Source: UBA11663 sp041163465 (GTDB lineage: Bacteria > Bacteroidota > Bacteroidia > Flavobacteriales_D > Sanyastnellaceae). Taken from it: 64,000 nt of DNA. Under the pieces are notes generated by a model. That model ran no database searches, was not told where the DNA came from, and saw nothing but the letters and a program-made list of their open reading frames with translations. The DNA lies in contig JBEARC010000091.1 of assembly GCA_041163465.1 (NCBI GenBank), forward strand, positions 62,001 to 126,000. The letters run 5' to 3'. The translations under genes were made by a program, and so were the position numbers. Positions 1-6,372 of this stretch are shown in pieces (position 1 is the stretch's first letter; each line of letters begins with the position of its first letter).

Positions 1-1793
1 TTGACGCAAGAGGAGGGGATGAATCAAGCGTTCTTCCCATTTTGATTCATGGAGACGCGGCCATCGCGGGCCAGGGCGTGGTCTACGAGCTGGCCCAGAT
101 GGCTGGTTTGGACGGATACAGAACGGGTGGTACGGTGCATGTGGTGGTGAACAACCAAGTCGGTTTCACGACCAATTACCTCGATGCCCGCACGTCCACG
201 TATTGCACCGATGTGGCCAAAGTGACCCAATCGTTGGTTTTCCATGTCAATGCAGACGATGTGGAGGCGGTTGTGCAGGTCATGAACATCGCAATCGATT
301 ACCGCCAAACCTTTCAACAAGACGTTTTCATTGACCTTTTGGGCTATCGGAAATACGGCCACAACGAAGGTGACGAGCCCAAGTTCACTCAACCCAAACT
401 GTACAAAGCAATTGCTGCCCATCCGTCCCCTTACGAGACGTACTTGCACAAACTCCTTGGGGACGGCACCATTTCGCCTGAAGAAGCGGAATCCATGAAA
501 TCGAGCCTTCTCGATGCCATGGAGGCGGGGTTTGAGGAAGCCAAGGCGATGTCTTGTTCGGTGGTCGATGATTTCTTGAGCGACCTGTGGCAAGGGTATC
601 GACCCGCCAAGTCTGGAGAGTTGACAACGTCGCCCAACACGGGGGTTCCCTTGGAGAAACTGGTGGAGTTGGGAACCAAAATGAGCACGCTCCCTGAAGG
701 TCCGAAGTTTTTCCGAAAGGTGAAGAAGCTCATGGATGACCGGCTCCAAATGATTGCCAACGACCAGCTTGATTGGGCCATGGGCGAGAAATTGGCTTAC
801 GCCACGTTGCTCGATGAGGGTCACCCTGTGCGGATCAGCGGACAAGATGTGGAGCGCGGGACTTTTTCTCATCGCCATGCGGTTGTCAAAACCGAGGACA
901 GCGAAGAGGAGTTGATCCTGCTGAATCATCTCCGAGAAGGCCAAGCCAAACTCGAGATTTACAACAGTCTTCTCTCAGAATATGCCGTAAGCGGGTTCGA
1001 ATATGGCTACGCCTTCGCCAATCCATCGGGACTCACCATTTGGGAAGCGCAGTTTGGGGATTTCAACAACGGAGCCCAAATCATGTGGGACCAGTTCTTG
1101 AGTGCGGGGGAAGACAAGTGGCGGACCATGAATGGTTTGACCTTGTTGCTACCCCACGGTTACGAAGGCATGGGCTCTGAGCACAGCAGCGGACGCTTGG
1201 AACGATTCCTGCAACTCGGATCAGGCGACAACATGGTGGTGGCCAATTGCACCACCCCGGCCAACATGTTCCACCTTCTCAGACGACAAGTTCACCGACC
1301 TTTCCGCAAACCCCTCGTGGTGTTCACCCCCAAGAAACTGTTGCGGTATCCCAAAGCGGTGTCTTCCATGAAGGAATTGAGCGTGGGTGGCTTTCAGGAG
1401 GTGATTGCCGATCCCAACAAACTCAAGGGCGCAGACACCGTGGTGCTTTGCTCCGGCAAAGTGTATTATGACTTGCTTGAAGCATTCGACGATCGTGTGC
1501 CTCTCAACATGGCCGTCATTCGGTTGGAGCAGCTTCATCCGTTTCCCGTCGATGCCTTGTCCAAGGTCTTGGCCAAACATGCCAAACACGCCCACGTGGT
1601 TTGGCTCCAGGAGGAGCCTCGAAACATGGGTGCGTGGACCTTTGTCCAGGAAAACATGAGCATGCATGGATTGGGAGCGCCACATTACGTGGGTAGAACT
1701 GCCAGTGCAAGCCCTGCTTCAGGATCCCCTGCTGTTCATGCCCAACGTCATCAGGCCCTGCTTGCAGAAGTGGTGGCGCTGGCCAAATTTTGA
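1..1793 (+). CDS. sucA: 2-oxoglutarate dehydrogenase E1 component, C-terminal part (5' end outside window)
   Basis: Thiamine-diphosphate-dependent E1 of the 2-oxoglutarate dehydrogenase complex; it decarboxylates 2-oxoglutarate in the TCA cycle and passes the succinyl group to the E2 lipoyl arm. The frame is open from base 3 with no true start, so the gene begins upstream. About 596 codons remain of the roughly 900-950 usual for the family. Family landmarks in order are ILIHGDAAIAGQG (TPP region), VNNQVGFTT, DARTSTYCTDVAK, RISGQDVERGTFSHRHAV, WEAQFGDFNNGAQ, LLPHGYEGMGSEHSS and, near the C-terminus, RNMGAWTFVQEN. The E2 gene follows 29 bases downstream, which fits a sucAB operon. Identification is secure. 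Confidence 0.96.
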   Translation, partial: DARGGDESSVLPILIHGDAAIAGQGVVYELAQMAGLDGYRTGGTVHVVVNNQVGFTTNYLDARTSTYCTDVAKVTQSLVFHVNADDVEAVVQVMNIAIDYRQTFQQDVFIDLLGYRKYGHNEGDEPKFTQPKLYKAIAAHPSPYETYLHKLLGDGTISPEEAESMKSSLLDAMEAGFEEAKAMSCSVVDDFLSDLWQGYRPAKSGELTTSPNTGVPLEKLVELGTKMSTLPEGPKFFRKVKKLMDDRLQMIANDQLDWAMGEKLAYATLLDEGHPVRISGQDVERGTFSHRHAVVKTEDSEEELILLNHLREGQAKLEIYNSLLSEYAVSGFEYGYAFANPSGLTIWEAQFGDFNNGAQIMWDQFLSAGEDKWRTMNGLTLLLPHGYEGMGSEHSSGRLERFLQLGSGDNMVVANCTTPANMFHLLRRQVHRPFRKPLVVFTPKKLLRYPKAVSSMKELSVGGFQEVIADPNKLKGADTVVLCSGKVYYDLLEAFDDRVPLNMAVIRLEQLHPFPVDALSKVLAKHAKHAHVVWLQEEPRNMGAWTFVQENMSMHGLGAPHYVGRTASASPASGSPAVHAQRHQALLAEVVALAKF

Positions 1794-1822
1794 CCCCATT
1801 ACGCTCAACCAACGATACAATC

Positions 1823-3115
1823 ATGCCGATTCTTGAAATGAAAGTCCCCAGCCCCGGAGAGAGCATCTCCGAAGTGGAAATCGCGACATGGCTGGTGTCT
1901 GATGGCGACTACGTAGAAAAAGACCAAGCCATTGCCGAAGTGGACTCGGACAAGGCCACCCTAGAATTGCCAGCCGAAGCAGCGGGCATTATCACCTTGA
2001 AGGCAGAGGAGGGGGATGTGGTTCCTGTAGGGGATGTATGTTGTTTGATCGACACGGATGCACAGCGACCAGAAGGTTCAGCAGCCCCAACTCCCGCACC
2101 GATCGAGGTGGGGACAACAAAGCCTTCGACGCCTTCGACGCCTTCCCCTGCGACCCCTGTCCCCGCACCTGCGCCTGCGCCTGCGCCGCCGCCGCCCACC
2201 AAAGCCGACAGCCATGCCACAGGGCACGCCTCACCGGCTGCCCGCAAGACCATGGCCGATGCAGGTCTCCCGGCAGGATCCATCCAGGGAACAGGTCGTG
2301 ATGGACGTGTGCTGAAACAGGATGTCCTCGCTGCACTTGCCGCTGGGTTCGATGCGTCCAACGTGCGTTCGGGTTGGAGTGGCAGTCGTGACACGCGACG
2401 AGAAAAAATGAGCATGTTGCGTCGGAAGGTGGCGGAGCGCTTGGTCTCTGTCAAGAACGAGACTGCCATGCTCACCACGTTCAATGAAGTGGACATGAAG
2501 CCAGTCATGGACCTGCGTGCCAAGCACAAGGATGCGTTCCGTGAACAGTTTGGGGTGGGTCTAGGGTTCATGGGATTGTTCACCAAGGCCGTGACCACGG
2601 CGCTTGCCGAATTCCCTGCCATCAATGCTCAGATTGATGGCAAGGAACTCATCTACCACGACTACGCGGATGTATGCATCGCGGTGAGCTCTCCCAAAGG
2701 CTTGATGGTGCCAGTCGTTCGAAACGCGGAGACTTTGAGTGTCGCGGAAATCGAGGCTGAAATCAAGCGTTTGGCCATTCGCGCCCGCGACGGAGAGTTG
2801 ACCGTGGATGAAATGCAGGGTGGAACGTTCACAATCACCAACGGTGGTGTATTTGGTTCCATGCTTTCTACGCCGATCATCAACCCCCCTCAGAGCGCCA
2901 TTCTAGGGATGCACAACATCGTGGAGCGCCCGGTAGCCATCAACGGGCAGGTGGAGATTCGCCCCATCATGTACGTCGCATTGAGCTACGATCACCGCAT
3001 TGTAGACGGCAAAGAGAGCGTGGGCTTCCTGTACATGGTCAAAGAGATGATTGAGAATCCGGAGCGCATGTTGTTTGGCGGCAAAACCCCAACCGAAGTG
3101 CTTCTTGGGCTTTGA
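1823..3115 (+). CDS. sucB: dihydrolipoyllysine succinyltransferase (E2 of 2-oxoglutarate dehydrogenase)
   Basis: E2 core of the same complex; it transfers succinyl from the lipoyl arm to CoA. The 430 residues show an N-terminal lipoyl domain with the lipoylated lysine in EVDSDKATLELP (K44), a Pro/Ala linker (about 80-130), an E1/E3-binding domain (HASPAARKTMADAGL to GRDGRVLKQDVLAA) and the acyltransferase domain ending with SYDHRIVDGKESVGF, which holds the catalytic His and Asp. The ATG at 1823 was chosen because MPILEMKVPSPGES is the normal start of a lipoyl domain; an in-frame TTG at 1790 overlaps the sucA stop and would add 11 unlikely residues. The linker DNA has short direct repeats (2122-2140) and a GC-rich Ala/Pro run. 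Confidence 0.96.
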   Translation: MPILEMKVPSPGESISEVEIATWLVSDGDYVEKDQAIAEVDSDKATLELPAEAAGIITLKAEEGDVVPVGDVCCLIDTDAQRPEGSAAPTPAPIEVGTTKPSTPSTPSPATPVPAPAPAPAPPPPTKADSHATGHASPAARKTMADAGLPAGSIQGTGRDGRVLKQDVLAALAAGFDASNVRSGWSGSRDTRREKMSMLRRKVAERLVSVKNETAMLTTFNEVDMKPVMDLRAKHKDAFREQFGVGLGFMGLFTKAVTTALAEFPAINAQIDGKELIYHDYADVCIAVSSPKGLMVPVVRNAETLSVAEIEAEIKRLAIRARDGELTVDEMQGGTFTITNGGVFGSMLSTPIINPPQSAILGMHNIVERPVAINGQVEIRPIMYVALSYDHRIVDGKESVGFLYMVKEMIENPERMLFGGKTPTEVLLGL

Positions 3116-3145
3116 AGCCCGTCGTTTCAGAATGGATCGGAAAGA

Positions 3146-3176
3146 CAAACGGGGCTCCTACACGGGGCCCCGTTTG
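3146..3176. terminator. bidirectional intrinsic terminator between sucB and the moeZ-like gene
   Basis: A perfect 10-bp inverted repeat, CAAACGGGGC (3146-3155) and GCCCCGTTTG (3167-3176), encloses an 11-base loop 31 bases after the sucB stop. The minus-strand gene ends about 95 bases away on the other side. The minus-strand exit reads TCTTTCC, the plus-strand exit GATTCATCACGTTTT, so the U tracts are modest. A polypyrimidine stretch (about 3221-3252) lies between it and the minus-strand gene. Confidence 0.7.
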
Positions 3177-3270
3177 ATTCATCACGTTTTGACGGCCGAC
3201 CAAAACCCAAAAGGCAGCTGTCTTCTTGCTTCTTCCTCTTCCTCCTCCTCACGATTCGTGCCAACTTCGG

Positions 3271-4434
3271 TCAATACCGAGCCAACGACGAATCGATGTG
3301 TTCTTGCCAGGCGAGAATGCCTCCCGTGAGGTTGATCAAATTGGTGTACCCATGGGCATCCTCGAGTTGCCGAATGGCCTTGGCACTTCGAGCGCCTGAT
3401 CGGCACTGCACCACCACGGGCACATCTTTGGGAATGCGAGCGGTGCTTTCCAGCACTGTGGCCAGTGGGATGAGCTCTCCACCCATTTCGGCAATGCCAT
3501 ATTCGTAGGGCTCTCGAACGTCGATCAGCACGTGATTTTTGCCGCTTTCCCGCCATGATTGGAGTTCATGCACGTCGATGGCTTCAACTTCACGTTCCTG
3601 GGATGCAGGCACGCCGATTCCACAGAACTGGTCGTAGTCGATGAGTTGGGTTTGCGTGGGGTTTTCACCATTGAGTGGGTTCCGTGGATCTTTGCGAATT
3701 TTCATGGTACGCGTTGTGAATCCAGTGGCATCAAAGAGGAACAAACGCCCACTCAGGGTGTCTCCCACGCCGGTAATCACCTTGATCACTTCAAGGGCCT
3801 GAAGCGAACCAAGAATTCCGGGCAACACCCCAATCACGCCCCCCTCGGCGCAGCTAGGCACAAGACCGGGAGGGGGTGGCGACGGGAAGAGGTCGCGGTA
3901 ATTGGGACCACGCGAACCATCGGCCAGGAGCTCATTGAAGACGGAAGCTTGTCCCTCGAAGCGGTAGATGCTGGCATACACGTTCACCTTTCCTTCGAGG
4001 ACGCAGGCGTCATTGACCAAGTAACGCGTGGGAAAATTGTCTGTTCCGTCCGCGACGACGTCATATTGTTTCACCAAGTCCCTGGCATTGGCGCTGGTGA
4101 ACTTGGTGTTGTGAACGTCGATGGTGATGTGGGGATTGAGCGAGGCCAAGCGCTCCTTCGCTGCCAAGGCTTTGGATTTCCCCACCGATTGAATGCCAAA
4201 CAACACCTGTCGCTGGAGGTTGCTGGCATCGACGGTATCGAAATCGACCACCCCGATCCGACCGACCCCAGCAGCAGCGAGGTACAAGAGGAGTGGGGAT
4301 CCCAATCCACCGGACCCAATGACCAACACACTGGACGCTTTGAGTTTGCGCTGTCCCTCAATGTTGAATTCAGGGATGATCAGGTGCCGGCTGTAACGTT
4401 CTAGCTCTTCTTTGCTGAATTGAATCTGTTCCAT
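3271..4434 (-). CDS. MoeB/ThiF-type E1 enzyme fused to rhodanese (MoeZ-like)
   Basis: Activates a ubiquitin-like sulfur carrier: the E1 domain adenylates the carrier's C-terminal glycine and the rhodanese domain can supply sulfur to form a thiocarboxylate. The 387 residues contain an ATP/NAD-type motif VIGSGGLGSPLLLYLAAAG (about 37-55), DFDTVDASNLQRQ, CAEGGVIGVLPGILG with the conserved E1 cysteine, and DYDQFCG at the domain junction as in MoeZ proteins. The C-terminal rhodanese domain (about 285-387) has LIDVREPYEYGIAEM and the active-site loop VVQCRSGARSAKAI. It is last in the cysM-mec-cysO-moeZ series, 20 bases after the carrier gene. Neighbours suggest the CysO-like protein is its main partner, though MoaD or ThiS carriers elsewhere could also be served. 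Confidence 0.92.
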   Translation of the reverse strand: MEQIQFSKEELERYSRHLIIPEFNIEGQRKLKASSVLVIGSGGLGSPLLLYLAAAGVGRIGVVDFDTVDASNLQRQVLFGIQSVGKSKALAAKERLASLNPHITIDVHNTKFTSANARDLVKQYDVVADGTDNFPTRYLVNDACVLEGKVNVYASIYRFEGQASVFNELLADGSRGPNYRDLFPSPPPPGLVPSCAEGGVIGVLPGILGSLQALEVIKVITGVGDTLSGRLFLFDATGFTTRTMKIRKDPRNPLNGENPTQTQLIDYDQFCGIGVPASQEREVEAIDVHELQSWRESGKNHVLIDVREPYEYGIAEMGGELIPLATVLESTARIPKDVPVVVQCRSGARSAKAIRQLEDAHGYTNLINLTGGILAWQEHIDSSLARY

Positions 4435-4454
4435 GGTTGGTGCGTCTTGGCGCG

Positions 4455-4730
4455 TTACACGCCTCCTGCAATGGCAGGGATGATACTCACTTCGTCGTTG
4501 GGTTGCAGTGCGGTGTCTTCCCCATCAAGGGCATGAATGTCTTCGTCGCCTACGTACACCCGGATGAAGCTTCGGAGGTTGCCAGAATCTTCAAACAGAT
4601 GGGGCTTGAGTCCAGGATGTTGGGAGGCCAAAGCGTGAAGCAATTCCTTCACTGTGGTCGCTTCCTGGGTGAAAATGCCTTGTCCGTCCGTGAATTTCCG
4701 CAAAGGGGTGGGGATGATCAATTGGGCCAT
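4455..4730 (-). CDS. cysO: MoaD/ThiS/CysO-like ubiquitin-fold sulfur carrier ending in Gly-Gly-Val
   Basis: A 91-residue beta-grasp sulfur carrier. In the M. tuberculosis pathway CysO carries sulfur as a C-terminal thiocarboxylate used by CysM to make a CysO-cysteine adduct. The sequence starts MAQLIIPTPLRKFTDGQ, has the long-insert form typical of CysO rather than short MoaD (PHLFEDSGNLRSFIRVYVG), and ends NDEVSIIPAIAGGV. The stop codon (4455-4457) follows directly after the Val codon, so the di-glycine is capped by one valine. That cap must be removed before adenylation, and the JAMM protease encoded next door is the obvious candidate. The gene lies 41 bases after the protease gene and 20 before the E1 gene. 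The symbol is assigned by context and similarity, not by a tested function. Confidence 0.88.
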   Translation of the reverse strand: MAQLIIPTPLRKFTDGQGIFTQEATTVKELLHALASQHPGLKPHLFEDSGNLRSFIRVYVGDEDIHALDGEDTALQPNDEVSIIPAIAGGV

Positions 4731-4771
4731 GTCAAGAAAATAGTATGTGGATGAATGTCAACAAGTTAAAA

Positions 4772-5221
4772 TCAAGTGGTTCGCCATGCCATGGGCAGAT
4801 TGACGATGTGTTCTTCAGCAAATTGTCGCTTGGCGTTGAGCTGCCAACTGCGCACGTGAGCAGTTCCTTCGGGCTGAACGCTAACAATGATGTAGCTGAA
4901 GAAGGGGAGGGCTACTGCGAGATCGTGTTCGCTTGGAATGGCCGGGTGCAGGGGATGGCTGTGGTAGACCCCCAGCAAGGTGAGACCTTCTCGCGCAGCA
5001 TGGCGTTCAGCGTGCAGATAATCTTTGTCTGAGATGGCAAACCGTCGGCGCTGGTCCCCTTCTTTGCTGTTGGTGACCTCCGTGGAAAGGGTGACATGTC
5101 GAAAGTCCCCGGTTTCGTCGCCATACAAGAATCCGCAGCATTCGTTGGGAAATGCCGCTTCAGCATGGTCGGTCATGGCCTGAAGGGCTTGAGGGTCGAT
5201 GTCAAGTGGGAGAAAACTCAT
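4772..5221 (-). CDS. mec: JAMM/MPN+ metalloprotease, Mec-like (releases cysteine from the CysO adduct)
   Basis: Zinc metallopeptidase of the M67 type. In M. tuberculosis, Mec cleaves the new cysteine off CysO. The JAMM signature is complete: catalytic Glu in FPNECCGFLYG (about 23-33) and the metal site YHSHPLHPAIPSEHDLAVA (H-x-H-P-x6-S-x2-D). The ATG at 5221 was chosen because MSFLPLDIDPQALQAM begins the fold and sits just after the cysM stop at 5229. An in-frame ATG at 5275 would overlap cysM by about 45 bases. Length is 149 residues, usual for small bacterial JAMM proteins. Since the carrier ends in GGV, this enzyme may have two jobs: trimming the valine and later hydrolysing the adduct. 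That dual role is inference. Confidence 0.88.
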   Translation of the reverse strand: MSFLPLDIDPQALQAMTDHAEAAFPNECCGFLYGDETGDFRHVTLSTEVTNSKEGDQRRRFAISDKDYLHAERHAAREGLTLLGVYHSHPLHPAIPSEHDLAVALPFFSYIIVSVQPEGTAHVRSWQLNAKRQFAEEHIVNLPMAWRTT

Positions 5222-5228
5222 CGCGAAA

Positions 5229-6158
5229 TCAGGGCAGGATACGTTCAACAACTTCGCTGTATTTCGTGGCATCATCTGCCAGCACAGTCACAATCACCCC
5301 CTCTTCCAACTCGTCTGCCAATGCCACCGCGCCTGCAAGGTTGGCTGCCGATGAAGGGCTGAGCAAAAGACCTTCCTCTTTGGCCGCACGACGGAGCATG
5401 GTGTAGCTCGCTTCGGTGGTGACCAATCGCGTTTCATCGGGCACAGTGGCGTCAAAAATTTGAGGCACGCGCGCTGTTTCCAGGTGCTTCCATCCTTCGA
5501 GGCCGTGCAAGGCCGTTTCGGGCTGCAGGGCCACGAGCTGGATGTTTTCGTTGAATTCCTTCAGTCGACGGCCCGTCCCTGTGAATGTCCCCGTCGTGCC
5601 CAATCCGGCGACGAAGTGGGTGATGCGGTGGTGGGTTTCTTCCCACAGTTCCACACCGGTGTGATGGTAATGCGCCATCCAGTTGGCGTCGTTGCTGTAT
5701 TGGTCGACGTAGTGGTATGTGTCGGGCTTGGAGTGTGCCAACTCTCTCGCCACATCTTGAGAACCGTCGGTGCTTTCGAAGGGGCTTGTCAAGATGAGCT
5801 CCACACCCAGAGATTTCAAGATATGCTTTCGTTCTTTCGAGGCGTTCTCAGGAATGCACAAGGTGACAGGAATGCCGGCCGCCGCGGCAAAGACAGCATA
5901 GGCGATGCCTGTATTGCCTGACGAAGCGTCCAACAGACGGCGTCCGCGAAGGGCCCCCGAGGCGACTGCATTTCGCAAGATGTTGAAGGCAGGGCGTGCT
6001 TTGACACTTCCACCAAATTGCTGCCACTCGAGTTTGGCATAAATCTCCACACCCGGCTTGGGACTCAGGTGGAGCATGGGATGCAGAGGCGTGTGCCCGA
6101 CATGCCAGCGGAGCTCGTCGAGGGTGGTCAGTCTTGGGTCGATGAATGGGGTTGTCAT
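5229..6158 (-). CDS. cysM: PLP-dependent cysteine synthase of the CysM type
   Basis: Fold-type II PLP enzyme that would form cysteine from an activated serine and a sulfur donor; in the actinobacterial system the donor is CysO thiocarboxylate and the acceptor O-phosphoserine. The 309 residues contain the PLP lysine in GGSVKARPAF, the substrate/phosphate loop DASSGNTGIAYA, AGLGTTGTFTGTGR and a C-terminal PSSAANLAGA. The gene is first in the operon and starts only 14 bases after the U tract of an intrinsic terminator, which is in turn preceded by a poly-Cys leader ORF. Whether it prefers O-phosphoserine or O-acetylserine cannot be told from sequence reading alone; the operon favours the thiocarboxylate route. 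Confidence 0.9.
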   Translation of the reverse strand: MTTPFIDPRLTTLDELRWHVGHTPLHPMLHLSPKPGVEIYAKLEWQQFGGSVKARPAFNILRNAVASGALRGRRLLDASSGNTGIAYAVFAAAAGIPVTLCIPENASKERKHILKSLGVELILTSPFESTDGSQDVARELAHSKPDTYHYVDQYSNDANWMAHYHHTGVELWEETHHRITHFVAGLGTTGTFTGTGRRLKEFNENIQLVALQPETALHGLEGWKHLETARVPQIFDATVPDETRLVTTEASYTMLRRAAKEEGLLLSPSSAANLAGAVALADELEEGVIVTVLADDATKYSEVVERILP

Positions 6159-6172
6159 CTTGGGATTGGGTC

Positions 6173-6208
6173 AAAAAAAGAAGCCCCCGTTACGAACGAG
6201 GGCTTCTT
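6173..6208 (-). terminator. intrinsic terminator/attenuator immediately before cysM
   Basis: Read on the minus strand, AAGAAGCCC (6208-6200) pairs with GGGCTTCTT (6186-6178), with a further 4-bp pairing inside (AACG... at 6188-6198). Seven T residues in a row (6179-6173) follow. The stem ends 14 bases before the cysM ATG and starts 22 bases after the stop of the poly-Cys leader ORF. That position is useless for ending the cys operon but right for an attenuator. It may also stop read-through from rodA, whose stop is at 6373. A possible antiterminator pairs 6256-6247 (GGGGC and CUU, inside the leader ORF) with the 5' arm 6208-6199. Confidence 0.88.
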
Positions 6209-6230
6209 GAGGTTACGTGATTCTTTTGTG

Positions 6231-6308
6231 TTATCCACGCATGCGCAAGCGGCCCCTGTCCGGAAGACAGCAGCAGCAGCAGCAACACATGTTCGTGGAG
6301 AATGTCAT
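6231..6308 (-). CDS. poly-cysteine leader peptide (25 aa) of the cysM operon
   Basis: A 25-codon ORF too short for routine gene calling: MTFSTNM, then seven consecutive Cys codons (6287-6267; TGT, five TGC, TGT), then LPDRGRLRMRG and TAA at 6233-6231. It lies between a promoter-like element and the cysM attenuator hairpin. The design matches ribosome-stalling leader peptides: when charged tRNA-Cys is scarce, ribosomes should pause on the Cys run and leave the downstream leader RNA free to pair with the terminator's 5' arm. The start at 6308 is preferred over the in-frame ATG at 6290 because a CATTTTTG box ends 4 bases before it, the spacing of many leaderless starts in this window. Poly-Cys leader ORFs are known for mycobacterial cysteine operons. 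Function here is inferred. Confidence 0.8.
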   Translation of the reverse strand: MTFSTNMCCCCCCCLPDRGRLRMRG

Positions 6309-6312
6309 GTTG

Positions 6313-6344
6313 CAAAAATGAAGCAGAAGGTGATATAATCCAAA
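6313..6344 (-). promoter_or_regulatory. predicted promoter of the leader peptide and cys operon
   Basis: On the minus strand a -33-like TTTG (6344-6341), 20 bases, then a -7-like CATTTTTG (6320-6313; consensus TAnnTTTG). The leader ATG follows after 4 bases. A second, overlapping candidate is TTTG (6369-6366), 17 bases, TTCGTTTG (6348-6341), which would give a longer 5' leader. The space between rodA and the leader ORF (6309-6372) holds only these elements and a weak 5-bp inverted repeat (CGAAC 6345-6349, GTTCG 6360-6364). Confidence 0.6.
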
Positions 6345-6372
6345 CGAACCATCAAAAAAGTTCGACAAAAAT

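Noticed and set aside
3221..3252. Polypyrimidine tract (CTTCTTCCTCTTCCTCCTCC) after the moeZ-like gene
   Set aside because: A short low-complexity stretch between the gene end and a terminator, with no sign of function.
6267..6287. CAG/CTG trinucleotide microsatellite
   Set aside because: The run is a perfect in-frame series of Cys codons with TGT at both ends, inside a short ORF just before a cysteine operon's attenuator. Coding and regulatory context explain it better than random slippage.
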